Shown: positions 35,235 to 43,581 of the stretch, piece by piece | How positions within the stretch are numbered: the first letter of the stretch is position 1 | Layout of the letters: each line of letters begins with the position of its first letter | Assembly: GCA_009392515.1 (NCBI GenBank) | Contig: VFGE01000028.1 | Span: 1 to 49,204 of the forward strand | Origin: SAR202 cluster bacterium | GTDB taxonomy: Bacteria > Chloroflexota > Dehalococcoidia > Lucifugimonadales > UBA6952 | Reading direction: 5' to 3' | DNA: 49,204 nt | Notes under the pieces: generated by a model | Told to the model about the DNA's origin: nothing | What the model saw: only the letters and a program-made list of their open reading frames with translations | Database searches by the model: none | Made by a program: the position numbers and the translations under genes

Positions 35235-36440
35235 TTAATTATCTGCACCATCCGCAACATAAGCTCTTTCACCATGGTCACTCACATCTAATCCTTGATC
35301 TTCTTCAGACTCTTCTGATCGTAATCCTAAGCCTGGAATTATATCTAATATCTTGAGAAGGATTAGGCTGACTACTAAAGAATAGACAATAGTTACTATT
35401 ACAAGTATAAAGTTTTCTACTAATAGTGTGGATGAACCTTCAATTAAGCCTTCTGTTCCACCAATAGCTTTTTCAGCAAAAATTCCAGTTGCTATTACAC
35501 CAATAATTCCTCCAATACCGTGAACAGCAAAAACATCTAATGCATCATCCAAGTTAACTTTATTTTTAAAGTAGACTGCATAAAACGTTACAATTCCAGT
35601 AATTACACCTATGATTAAGGCAGAATCTACCCCTACGAATCCAGAAGCCGGTGTAATAGTTGCTAACCCTGCAATCGCACCTGTAGCAGCGCCTACACCA
35701 CTAACTTTTCCACCATGATTCATTCCTAGTATTACCCATACAACCATAGCTGTTGCTGCAGCAGTATTAGTGACTAGAAAAGCGCTAACTGCTTGGCCAT
35801 TTGCTGCTAAGCCTGATCCAGCATTAAAACCAAACCAACCAAACCAGAGCATTGATGCTCCTAGAATTACAAATGGTACATTATGAGGTTCTATACCTTG
35901 TTCAATATTTCTTCTTCTTCCGACTAATGCAGCTGCTGCAATGGCTGCCATACCTGCATTAATGTGAACGACTGCTCCACCAGCAAAATCTAAAGCTCCT
36001 CTTTTAAGTAACCACCCATCTGATGCCCATACCCAGTGAGCTATTGGTGCATATACTATAGTTACCCATAAAATTAGGAATACTAAGTAGGTCTTAAATT
36101 TAAATCTTTCACAAAATGCACCAGTAATAAGCGCAGGTGTGATAATTGCAAACATCATTTGAAAAATAGCAAATACTTGGTCGTCAGGTGTATCAACCCC
36201 ATTAAGTGCAAAGTTTGAAAGTGATCCTATGAATGCATTGCCGCCTTCACCAAAGGCAAGAGAGTAACCCCATAAAACCCAAACTACACTAATGACTCCT
36301 AATGAAATAAAAGAATACATTACTGTAGAGATAACATTCTTTCCTCGAACTAAACCTCCATAAAAGAAAGCTAAACCAGGTGTCATAAACAACACTAATG
36401 CTGATGCCATCAACATCCAGGCAATTGAACCAGAATCCAT
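35235..36440 (-). CDS. amt: Ammonium transporter
   Basis: 401 residues and about 11 helices of the Amt/MEP/Rh family. It moves ammonium/ammonia across the membrane as a trimer. Family segments: MTPGLAFFYGGLVRGKN, the FCERFKFKTYL turn, WVWASDGWL, DFAGGAVVHINAGMAAI with the first pore His, GASMLWFGWFGFNAGS, and VHGIGGIIGVIATGIFA with the second His. The C-terminal tail carries GLGLRSEESEEDQGLDVSDHGERAY, the usual GlnK-responsive end. No glnK gene is next to it. AGGAGGG precedes the ATG. Confidence 0.95.
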   Translation of the reverse strand: MDSGSIAWMLMASALVLFMTPGLAFFYGGLVRGKNVISTVMYSFISLGVISVVWVLWGYSLAFGEGGNAFIGSLSNFALNGVDTPDDQVFAIFQMMFAIITPALITGAFCERFKFKTYLVFLILWVTIVYAPIAHWVWASDGWLLKRGALDFAGGAVVHINAGMAAIAAAALVGRRRNIEQGIEPHNVPFVILGASMLWFGWFGFNAGSGLAANGQAVSAFLVTNTAAATAMVVWVILGMNHGGKVSGVGAATGAIAGLATITPASGFVGVDSALIIGVITGIVTFYAVYFKNKVNLDDALDVFAVHGIGGIIGVIATGIFAEKAIGGTEGLIEGSSTLLVENFILVIVTIVYSLVVSLILLKILDIIPGLGLRSEESEEDQGLDVSDHGERAYVADGADN

Positions 36441-36499
36441 AAATCCCTCCTAATCCCCATTTTAATTTTCAAAAAAAACATTAGGATTCAATCTATAGA

Positions 36500-36516
36500 A
36501 AGAATGTTAAATTCTT
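36500..36516. promoter_or_regulatory. Inverted repeat upstream of amt
   Basis: AAGAATGTTAAATTCTT is a 6-base-pair perfect inverted repeat around a 5-base centre, 60 bases before the amt start codon. It could be an operator for a nitrogen-responsive regulator. AT-rich context makes chance occurrence possible. Confidence 0.25.
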
Positions 36517-36567
36517 GTTACAAATAAGTTATATGTATGTAAAGCTCTCAGTTGGTTTAAAATTCAT

Positions 36568-37740
36568 TTAGCTAAGATTTAAAATAGTTTTGTTATGTTG
36601 TCCAAGAGTAGGTGCGGGGCCTTTTATTTCGAGTGTAGCTTGTGATAATTTATACGGAAAACCAGTATAAGGAAAAACTCCTGCAATAGGATGGTCGATT
36701 TTCTGATAAAATTCTCGGCTGTTTAATTGTTTAGACTTATATAAATCGGCTGCAGTATTTACTGGGAAAGCTGGTACATGTGCATCTTGGCATGCACGAT
36801 AGATGTCTTCTTTTTTTCTTGTACAAGTCCATTCTGAAAGCAATTTTTCAAGATCGACCCAGTTTGTTTGCCTTGATTTTCTAGTATCATATTCGGGTTT
36901 TAAAGACCATTCAGGGTTGCCAATAATTTTTAACCAAGCTTCCCATTGGTGATCTTCTCTTGGCGAAATTGTGATATATCCATCAATAGTAGGGAGCATT
37001 GCAACAATAGCTCCAACCTTTCTATCACTTGCTTTTCTTGATTGACGCTTTTTTGAAAAAGCTGCGTCAGCTAATGGTCCTTGAGGCATCATTGTGATAG
37101 ATTCTAGTTTTGAAATATCTATATGAGTACCTTGTGAATTTTGTAATTGACTAAAGACTGAAATCATTGTGGCGGTTGCAGCGGATAAACCAGAAACAAA
37201 TTCAGATTGGTGTCCACCAGCTCGTATTGGGGGTTCCTGATTTGGGTCTTCCACAGAGCTAGCAATTATATGAGCATAACTACTCATGTGAAAAAGAATT
37301 AAATCATTAGCTTTATAATCTTTATAAGGACCACTTAAACCAAATGGAGTAATTGTGGTAATTATCAATTTAGGAAACATTTTTGTTAATTTATCATAAT
37401 CAAATTTAAAGTTTGAATTGAGCTGATATGATTGATCTTCAATTAAAACATCCGTGGTTTCCAAAAGGGTATATAAAGATTTAATATGCTCCTCATCATC
37501 AAAGTCTAAAGTAATACCAATTTTACTCGTGTTTAATGAGAGAAAAAGGCCACTTTTCTCTAGGTTTCTAATATCGTTAGGGAAAGGGCCTATTTGTCTA
37601 GCTATATCTCCTTCTTTGGGTTCGATTTTTATCACATTAGCGCCTAAATCAGCAAGTAATTTTGATGCAAAAGGAGCGGCAATATGTTGCCCTATTTCAA
37701 TTACCTTTAATTCTTCTAATAATTTAGGATCCTTATTCAA
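36568..37740 (-). CDS. CaiB/BaiF-type CoA-transferase, second copy
   Basis: 390 residues. The N-terminal LKVIEIGQHIAAPFASKLLADLGANVIKIEPKEGDIARQIGPF is the class III CoA-transferase signature; GVTLDFDDEE-like and LIITTITPFGLSGPYKDYKANDL follow. The usual catalytic-Asp region is less clear than in the 30 kb copy. The two copies differ widely in sequence, so they are not recent duplicates. It starts 5 bases after the crotonase gene, suggesting one acyl-CoA pathway in which a substrate is activated by CoA transfer and then hydrated. The substrate is unknown. Confidence 0.87.
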   Translation of the reverse strand: MNKDPKLLEELKVIEIGQHIAAPFASKLLADLGANVIKIEPKEGDIARQIGPFPNDIRNLEKSGLFLSLNTSKIGITLDFDDEEHIKSLYTLLETTDVLIEDQSYQLNSNFKFDYDKLTKMFPKLIITTITPFGLSGPYKDYKANDLILFHMSSYAHIIASSVEDPNQEPPIRAGGHQSEFVSGLSAATATMISVFSQLQNSQGTHIDISKLESITMMPQGPLADAAFSKKRQSRKASDRKVGAIVAMLPTIDGYITISPREDHQWEAWLKIIGNPEWSLKPEYDTRKSRQTNWVDLEKLLSEWTCTRKKEDIYRACQDAHVPAFPVNTAADLYKSKQLNSREFYQKIDHPIAGVFPYTGFPYKLSQATLEIKGPAPTLGQHNKTILNLS

Positions 37741-37745
37741 ATTCT

Positions 37746-38549
37746 CTATTGTCCTTTAAATTCTGGTTTTCGTTTTTCTGAAAATGCGAGTCTTCCTTCA
37801 GCATGGTCCTCGGATTGTCTAGCAAAAACTTGAGCTATACCTTGGTAATCAAAAGCAGTATCTAGGTCTTTATTCCATCCTTTATAGATAGCTGATTTAG
37901 TTAATCCTATCGATCTTGTTGGACCATTAGCTAATCTTTTTGCAAATGTTAAAGTTTCTTCTTCTAGTTTATCGTCTGGAACAATTTTATTAATTAATCC
38001 AAGTCTTTCTGCTCGTTCAGCATTTATTGAATCTCCAGTAAATGCTAACTCTAAAGTCAAGCCTATACCTATGTGATAATGCAATTGATTTGCACCAGTA
38101 GCTTGTGCCCATTTAATGAATGGGATAGCCATATCTAAAGTGTCTGATGCTATACGTATATCTGTACCCATTGCAAGATTAAATCCACCACCATGGGCGT
38201 GTCCTCTAAGACTTCCAATAATTGGTTTTGCAAGACGCCTCATTGCATTGACTACTAAAGTCCAACGGTTTGCACCAAATGTATAGTGTTTAACTTCATC
38301 TGGTCCGGTTTCTCTGGGGAATTTATCATTTTCCATTCCTTTTAGATCATCTCCTGCGCAAAATGAGCGTCCAGTACCAGTGAGAATGATACATCTCACA
38401 TCATCATCCATTTCACAATCATTTAATGCGTCGAGAAATTCGTATCCAAGTTCAATGTTAATTGCATTTAGTCTTTCAGGTCTATTTAAAGTAATAGTTG
38501 CAATTGATTCAGATTTTTCTAAAGTTATGGTGTTATATTTATTAGCCAT
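37746..38549 (-). CDS. Enoyl-CoA hydratase/isomerase family protein
   Basis: 267 residues of the crotonase family. Visible: IATITLNRPERLNAIN, SFCAGDDLKGME (first oxyanion-hole NH), RRLAKPIIGSLRGHAHGGGFNLAMGTDIRIAS (second oxyanion hole), and the C-terminal EDHAEGRLAFSEKRKPEFKGQ. The usual catalytic Glu pair of true hydratases is not obvious (the second-Glu region reads IPFIKWAQATGANQ), so it may be an isomerase, hydrolase or other crotonase. It is in one unit with the CoA-transferase downstream. Confidence 0.88.
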   Translation of the reverse strand: MANKYNTITLEKSESIATITLNRPERLNAINIELGYEFLDALNDCEMDDDVRCIILTGTGRSFCAGDDLKGMENDKFPRETGPDEVKHYTFGANRWTLVVNAMRRLAKPIIGSLRGHAHGGGFNLAMGTDIRIASDTLDMAIPFIKWAQATGANQLHYHIGIGLTLELAFTGDSINAERAERLGLINKIVPDDKLEEETLTFAKRLANGPTRSIGLTKSAIYKGWNKDLDTAFDYQGIAQVFARQSEDHAEGRLAFSEKRKPEFKGQ

Positions 38550-38618
38550 ATTACTCCTATCGATTCTAAATTTTTGTCACTTTAGCATAAAATCATCCTA
38601 TTTCGAACCCGTAAATGC

Positions 38619-38669
38619 AAAAAACCAACACATATCCTTTTAGTTTCAAACGATAGTGTTGGTTTTTTT
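38619..38669. terminator. Terminator-like hairpin between divergent crotonase genes
   Basis: AACCAACAC and GTGTTGGTT form a stem with A-runs on one side and T-runs on the other (38619-38631 and 38656-38669), with a 24-base loop. The symmetry lets it work as a rho-independent terminator on both strands. It lies upstream of both flanking genes rather than behind either, so it may end a short transcript or act as a leader hairpin. Confidence 0.5.
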
Positions 38670-38810
38670 CTATGTATAATTGCTATATTTTAATTAAATT
38701 GCGTTCTTACTGTACTAAAGTATACTGATTTTGTTTCCGATTTACTTAATTTTTTTTTATTCTATTTATGCAAATAAGTTAGTTTATTCTCGCAATAAGT
38801 AGGAGGGATT

Positions 38811-39668
38811 ATGAATACCGAATATATTCATGTTGAAGAAAATGATGGTGTTTTATTTATAAAAATGGATGATCCAAAAACAAGAAATGCTTTGGGCTCT
38901 GACATGTCAGATGAAATTAATGATCAATTAGATAGACTTGAATCTGATCCTTCATTACGTGTATTAGTTTTATCTGGCGAGGATCCCTCTTTTTGTTCTG
39001 GTGCTAATGTACGTAATTTTAATAAAAATATTGAAGAGCGTGAAAAGAAGGCAGAAGAAAACCCTAATGTTGAGGATAGTATTTCTGCATGGGAACGCAT
39101 GGAAGCGGTGTATGCTAACAAAACAGAAGACAGAGACCGGTTACGCTTCTTGCCTTTAAGATTACATAATTTACAAAAACCATCTATTGCAATGGTGAAT
39201 GGATATGCTATGGGGATAGGCATGGGAATGGCTATTTCGTGTGATATTCGAATCGCATCCGATAAAGCTAGCTTTTCAGAAGCTTTTATCCGAAATGGAT
39301 TAATTCCTGCTGATGGATCATGTTGGCAATTACCTAGAATGATTGGACTTGGTAATACCCTATTACTTCAATATTTAGGTGACCTTATTCCTGCCGATAA
39401 AGCATTTCAACTTGGATTAGTAAACGAAGTGGTGGAACATGACAAATTACTTGATACCACTATGGAATTAGCAAAAAGAATTGCTCAAGGCCCAACATAT
39501 TCAATGTCATTAATTAAGTATTTGGTCCAAAAATCTTTATATACTAATCTTGAAGATAGCCTAAAGGTTGCTACCGTCGCACAAAATATTGCAAGGGGTA
39601 CTGAGGATCATAAGGAAGGTGTTAGGGCATTTTTGGAGAAAAGGAAACCTAATTTCAAAGGTCGCTAG
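38811..39668 (+). CDS. Enoyl-CoA hydratase/isomerase family protein, second copy
   Basis: 285 residues of the crotonase family. Visible: VLFIKMDDPKTRNALGSDM, SFCSGANVRNF, LQKPSIAMVNGYAMGIGMGMAISCDIRIASDKASFSEAFIRNGLIPADGSCWQLPR (oxyanion hole and a Glu at the second catalytic position, SEAF), and the C-terminal EGVRAFLEKRKPNFKGR. A roughly 25-residue charged insert (EEREKKAEENPNVEDS) follows the first oxyanion loop. GTAGGAGGG precedes the ATG. It is divergent from the other crotonase, and their C-termini are alike. Confidence 0.88.
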   Translation: MNTEYIHVEENDGVLFIKMDDPKTRNALGSDMSDEINDQLDRLESDPSLRVLVLSGEDPSFCSGANVRNFNKNIEEREKKAEENPNVEDSISAWERMEAVYANKTEDRDRLRFLPLRLHNLQKPSIAMVNGYAMGIGMGMAISCDIRIASDKASFSEAFIRNGLIPADGSCWQLPRMIGLGNTLLLQYLGDLIPADKAFQLGLVNEVVEHDKLLDTTMELAKRIAQGPTYSMSLIKYLVQKSLYTNLEDSLKVATVAQNIARGTEDHKEGVRAFLEKRKPNFKGR

Positions 39669-39674
39669 ACTTAA

Positions 39675-39911
39675 TTAGAATATATATTCACTTAAATTTG
39701 AAAAAGGCTTTGTGAGTCTTTGTAAGGTATTATTTTTGATTAATAAGACTTGATCTGCATATCTTTCAACCATGTCTAAATCGTGACTAGCTAGCAATAT
39801 ACCAATATTATTACGTGAAATATCCTTTAACATATTGAAAAATATTTTTCTGGTTTGGTAATCAAGATTACTTAGTGATTCATCTAATAATATAAATTCG
39901 TATAGACTAAG
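39675..39911 (-). pseudogene. 3' remnant of an ABC transporter ATPase gene
   Basis: The minus strand from about 39911 to TAA 39675 reads YEFILLDESLSNLDYQTRKI, then ISRNNIGILLASHDLDMVERYADQVLLI. These are the Walker B strand with its Glu-like position, the D-loop (SLSNLD) and the H-loop His of an ABC ATPase. The P-loop, Q-loop and LSGGQ signature are absent; an in-frame stop lies just upstream and the PHP gene follows immediately. The N-terminal two thirds is therefore gone. The reading frame of the remnant is still open for about 79 codons, suggesting a fairly recent loss. Confidence 0.8.
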
Positions 39912-39946
39912 TTATTTATTTGCCAAGGTTTAAAAAGCTTTTTTGA

Positions 39947-40771
39947 CTATTTTTTTGTTAATTCTATTAATTTATTAACTGATTCTATAGGTGGGCCAAG
40001 AGTTCCAGGTAGCTTTTCAGTTTTAGTTTTAATACCATGATAATCACTTCCTCCACACGGTATAAGGTTATATTTTGATGCAATATTTTTTAATCCATTA
40101 ATAGTGTTGGTGTCATAGTTGGCATAGAAAACCTCTATTCCTTTTAAACCAGATTTAATTAGACTGGGCAATAGTTGATGAAGGTTTTTTATATAACCAG
40201 GATGAGCTAGAACAGGTATTCCTTCATATTGAAGAATAGTTTTTATTGCATCATATACATTAAGCCTAAATCTCTCAATATAGGCTATACCATTTCTTCC
40301 GATATATTTGTCAAAAGCTTCTTGGAATGTTGCTATAGATTTTATTTCTAACATTGCTTTTGCTATGTGGGGTCTACCAACAGCACCGTATCCTGCAAGT
40401 TCTTCAACACGCGACCATTGGATATTAATACCAATATCATTCAGTTTTTCAACCATTATTTTTGCACGTTCTACACGGTTATTACGGCATTCAATTAGTA
40501 ATTTTTGTAAGTCTTTATTTTTATAATCAATAAAATAACCTAGAATGTGTATTTCGCCCTCATCGGTATCTGTATTAAGCTCTATTCCAGGTATTATAGT
40601 TAAATTCTTACCTTGCGAGGCAAGCATTGCTTCATCAATTCCATCTGTACAATCATGATCTGTTATAGCAATAATGCCCAGATTGTTTTTTAGTGCTAAT
40701 TCTACTAATTTATCAGGCGTAAGCGCACCATCGGAATAGGTTGTATGGAGATGTAGATCTACATTCACCAT
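39947..40771 (-). CDS. PHP-domain phosphoesterase
   Basis: 274 residues of the polymerase-and-histidinol-phosphatase family, close to 3',5'-nucleoside bisphosphate phosphatase/RNase AM (YciV-type). Metal-binding motifs: D-L-H7-L-H9-T, GIIAITDHDCTDG, IPGIELN with the bridging Glu, VLAHPGYI and GGSDYHG. It is a soluble enzyme that removes phosphate from nucleotides or short RNA, or 5' nucleotides from rRNA precursors. It follows rny by 33 bases, so two RNA-turnover enzymes may share an operon. Confidence 0.88.
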   Translation of the reverse strand: MVNVDLHLHTTYSDGALTPDKLVELALKNNLGIIAITDHDCTDGIDEAMLASQGKNLTIIPGIELNTDTDEGEIHILGYFIDYKNKDLQKLLIECRNNRVERAKIMVEKLNDIGINIQWSRVEELAGYGAVGRPHIAKAMLEIKSIATFQEAFDKYIGRNGIAYIERFRLNVYDAIKTILQYEGIPVLAHPGYIKNLHQLLPSLIKSGLKGIEVFYANYDTNTINGLKNIASKYNLIPCGGSDYHGIKTKTEKLPGTLGPPIESVNKLIELTKK

Positions 40772-40804
40772 AGGTAAACAAATCCTTTCAAACTGTACGT
40801 GAAA

Positions 40805-42334
40805 TTATGTTGCAATTTCTACGTTACGTGTTTCTCTGATTACAGTTACTTTAATTTGTCCTGGATAAGCTAAGGTATCTTGTATTTTATTTGCAACATC
40901 TCGAGCTAATTTTGCAGCAGAAGTATCGTCAACAGTATCTGGTTGTACCACTATTCGAATTTCTCTACCTGCCTGTATTGCAAAACTTCTCTCAATACCA
41001 GGAAATTCATTTGCTACTGCTTCTAGAGCCTCAAGTCGTTTTACATAGTGTTCTAAAGTATCTTTTCTAGAACCAGGTCTTGCTGCACTAACTGCATCCG
41101 CTGCTGCAACAATGAAGGCTTCAATAGATCCCATATCTTCATCATGATGTTCCATAATTGCACGCCATATTGGTTCAGATATTCCATGTTTTTGAGCAAC
41201 ATCAGCACCTATTTCTGCGTGCGTACCTTCAACTTCGTGAGTCAAAGCTTTACCAATATCGTGCAGAAGTCCACCTGCTTTGGCAACTTCAATATTAGCA
41301 CCGAGTTCAGCAGCAAGCATACCTGCTATATTTGAAACCTCAATACTGTGTTGAAGTATATTTTCGCCATAACTATATCGATACTTTAAGCGACCAATTA
41401 GGCGAATTAATTCAGAGTTCATTCCTCTAACTCTTGTTTCAAAAACAGCTCTCTCACCTTCTTGCCAAATAATTTCATCAAGCTCTTCTTGAGCTTTTTC
41501 TACAATATCTTCAATTCTAGCTGGATGGATTCTACCATCTGCAACTAAGTTGGTAAGTGCTATTTTTGCAACTTCACGCCGTATTGGATCGAAACAAGAA
41601 ACACTAACTGCTTCTGGAGTGTCATCAATTATTAAATCTACCCCTGTTGCTGCTTCTATTGCACGAATATTTCTACCTTCACGTCCAATTAATCGACCTT
41701 TCATTTCATCATTTGGAAGTTTAACAGTAGAAGTACTATTTTCTGATACAACATCTGAGGCTAACCTGTGTATTGCTAAAGTTAATACACGTTTGGCTTG
41801 GTTATTCGCATCATTTTTGTATTCGTTTTCTAAATCTCTATAGCGCTTAGCTAATTCAAATTTGATGTCTTCTTCAGCTTTTTTCATTAAGGCATTTTTA
41901 GCATCGGAGATTGATACACCAGCAATTATTTCAAGTTGCTTTACTTCTTTTTCCTTAATCTCCTCTAATTCTGCTCTTGATTCATCAAGTAAATTTTGCT
42001 TTCTATCTAATTCAGCTTCTATTTGGCGATGACGTTGCTGTGTACTTTCATTCTTTTGGGAAATTTGTTCTTCCCTTTGGTTTAATCTTCTTTCTGTACG
42101 ATTAAGATCTGAGCGTCTATCGCGTAATTCTTTTTCAGATGTACTGCGAATGTTTAGTGCTTCCTCTTTTGCTTGAAGTACAATTTTTCGTTTGTTTTCT
42201 TCAGCTTCTTCTATAACACTAATTGCTTTTAAACGAGCTTGCGTTACACCTCTACGATTCAAGATAAACTGAACCGTTGCTGCTAAAATAATTCCTACTA
42301 CTAAAGCCGAGAAGACGGGAATTAATGTTTCCAT
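40805..42334 (-). CDS. rny: Ribonuclease Y
   Basis: 509 residues. The membrane-anchored endoribonuclease starts mRNA decay in many bacteria that lack RNase E. In order: an N-terminal membrane helix (about 4-26), a long charged coiled coil (about 35-200), a KH domain with GRLIGREGRNIRAIEAATGVD, and an HD domain with HSIEVSNIAGMLAAELG and GGLLHDIGKALTHE (His-Asp pair). The C-terminus is the usual PGQIKVTVIRETRNVE. A promoter with TTGACA lies 55 bases upstream. Confidence 0.96.
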   Translation of the reverse strand: METLIPVFSALVVGIILAATVQFILNRRGVTQARLKAISVIEEAEENKRKIVLQAKEEALNIRSTSEKELRDRRSDLNRTERRLNQREEQISQKNESTQQRHRQIEAELDRKQNLLDESRAELEEIKEKEVKQLEIIAGVSISDAKNALMKKAEEDIKFELAKRYRDLENEYKNDANNQAKRVLTLAIHRLASDVVSENSTSTVKLPNDEMKGRLIGREGRNIRAIEAATGVDLIIDDTPEAVSVSCFDPIRREVAKIALTNLVADGRIHPARIEDIVEKAQEELDEIIWQEGERAVFETRVRGMNSELIRLIGRLKYRYSYGENILQHSIEVSNIAGMLAAELGANIEVAKAGGLLHDIGKALTHEVEGTHAEIGADVAQKHGISEPIWRAIMEHHDEDMGSIEAFIVAAADAVSAARPGSRKDTLEHYVKRLEALEAVANEFPGIERSFAIQAGREIRIVVQPDTVDDTSAAKLARDVANKIQDTLAYPGQIKVTVIRETRNVEIAT

Positions 42335-42388
42335 AGATCCGTCCTTTCGATTAAAGGGCTCGCATATATTAACAAACCACTTTAGTTA

Positions 42389-42417
42389 AATGTAAACTTC
42401 TATGGTGTCACTGTCAA
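42389..42417 (-). promoter_or_regulatory. rny promoter
   Basis: On the minus strand a perfect -35 TTGACA (42417-42412) is followed after exactly 17 bases by TACATT (42394-42389), four of six matches to the -10. The rny ATG lies 55 bases further on. Confidence 0.6.
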
Positions 42418-42496
42418 GTATAGGCTATATAAATAGATATATTCTTTAATTATTAAATGCTAAACTGATTTACGATATATAAAGTACTAAAAAATA

Positions 42497-43561
42497 ATGA
42501 ATAGAAAATCTTTTGATAATATTGATAATGTTTTCTCAAATCCTCCTGAATGCTTCGATAAATTTAGACTCATCGTAGATCAAGGGTTATTTGATTGTAT
42601 TGGCCCATTTAGTAACGAATTAAAAAAAACAATGGGTTATCATCTAGGTTTTAATGATCAAGATGGCAATTTATTAGATAAGCGTTCAGCCGGTAAATCT
42701 TTGAGGCCTACTTTAAGTTTACTGGTATGTGAATCATTAACTAGTGACTACTTACCAGTTTTATATTCAGCTCTTGCAATCGAACTGATTCATAACTTTT
42801 CATTAATTCATGACGATATTCAAGATAGAGATACAGAGCGTAGACATCAAAAAACAGTCTGGACTTTGTGGGGGGAACCTAGAGCATTATGGATTGGGAA
42901 TACAATGCGTTCTCTAGCTGATTCTACTCAATCAAATATTGAGCTAGATTCTACTATTATGTTGAAGGCTGCTGAACTTTTATCCCAAGCTTCTATGGAA
43001 ATGATTGAAGGGCAATTTATGGACGTAGAGTATGAAAAAAGATTACATGTTACCTCGGATGAATATTTGTTAATGATTTCCAGAAAAACTGGGGCTCTGA
43101 TTAGATGTGCTTCAGAACTTGGTGCTCTTCATTCTTTAAATGACGAATATATAACAACAAAATTTAGAGATTTCGGATCACATCTAGGTAGGGCTTTTCA
43201 AATTCGTGATGATGTTTTAGGTATTTGGGGAGATACGAAAATTACCGGAAAGCCTGTTGGGAGCGATATATTACGAAAGAAAAAAACATATCCAATTTTA
43301 TTAGCATTAGATGTTGCAAATGAGGTAGATAATCCAGAATTAGCAAGTTTAATGTTTCAATCTGAGATTTCAGATTTAGAAATGGATAAAATTATTACAA
43401 TAATGAGTGATTATGAAGTTTTTGAAAAATCTCAAAATATGATTGAATATCACTCAGAATTAGCTCTTGAATGTATTAATAGTGTTAAAGACTCACTATC
43501 AAAATGGGGTTATAATCAATTATGTCATTTAACAAATTACTTAGCATATAGACTATCCTAA
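42497..43561 (+). CDS. Trans-isoprenyl diphosphate synthase
   Basis: 354 residues, all-helical polyprenyl synthetase fold. It condenses IPP with allylic diphosphates to give farnesyl, geranylgeranyl or longer diphosphates. First aspartate-rich motif: LIHDDIQDRDTERR (DDxxD), with the second in FQIRDDVLGIWGDTKITGKPVGSD. GKSLRPTLSLL carries the substrate-binding Arg. The product length is uncertain, but its position directly before hpnCDE suggests it supplies farnesyl diphosphate for squalene. The ATG has no strong ribosome site. It is divergent from rny. Confidence 0.9.
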   Translation: MNRKSFDNIDNVFSNPPECFDKFRLIVDQGLFDCIGPFSNELKKTMGYHLGFNDQDGNLLDKRSAGKSLRPTLSLLVCESLTSDYLPVLYSALAIELIHNFSLIHDDIQDRDTERRHQKTVWTLWGEPRALWIGNTMRSLADSTQSNIELDSTIMLKAAELLSQASMEMIEGQFMDVEYEKRLHVTSDEYLLMISRKTGALIRCASELGALHSLNDEYITTKFRDFGSHLGRAFQIRDDVLGIWGDTKITGKPVGSDILRKKKTYPILLALDVANEVDNPELASLMFQSEISDLEMDKIITIMSDYEVFEKSQNMIEYHSELALECINSVKDSLSKWGYNQLCHLTNYLAYRLS

Positions 43562-43581
43562 TAGAGGTAAATGGTGTTATT

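Noticed and set aside
38596-38625. TTTCGAACCCG resembling a tRNA T-loop
   Set aside because: The flanking bases cannot form the five-pair T-stem on either strand, and no acceptor, D or anticodon arms are present.
38649-38660. AACGATAGTGTT shared (inverted) with 47768-47779 at the end of xerC/D
   Set aside because: Twelve bases in AT-rich DNA; one copy is the coding end of the recombinase and flanking similarity is weak, so it is probably chance.
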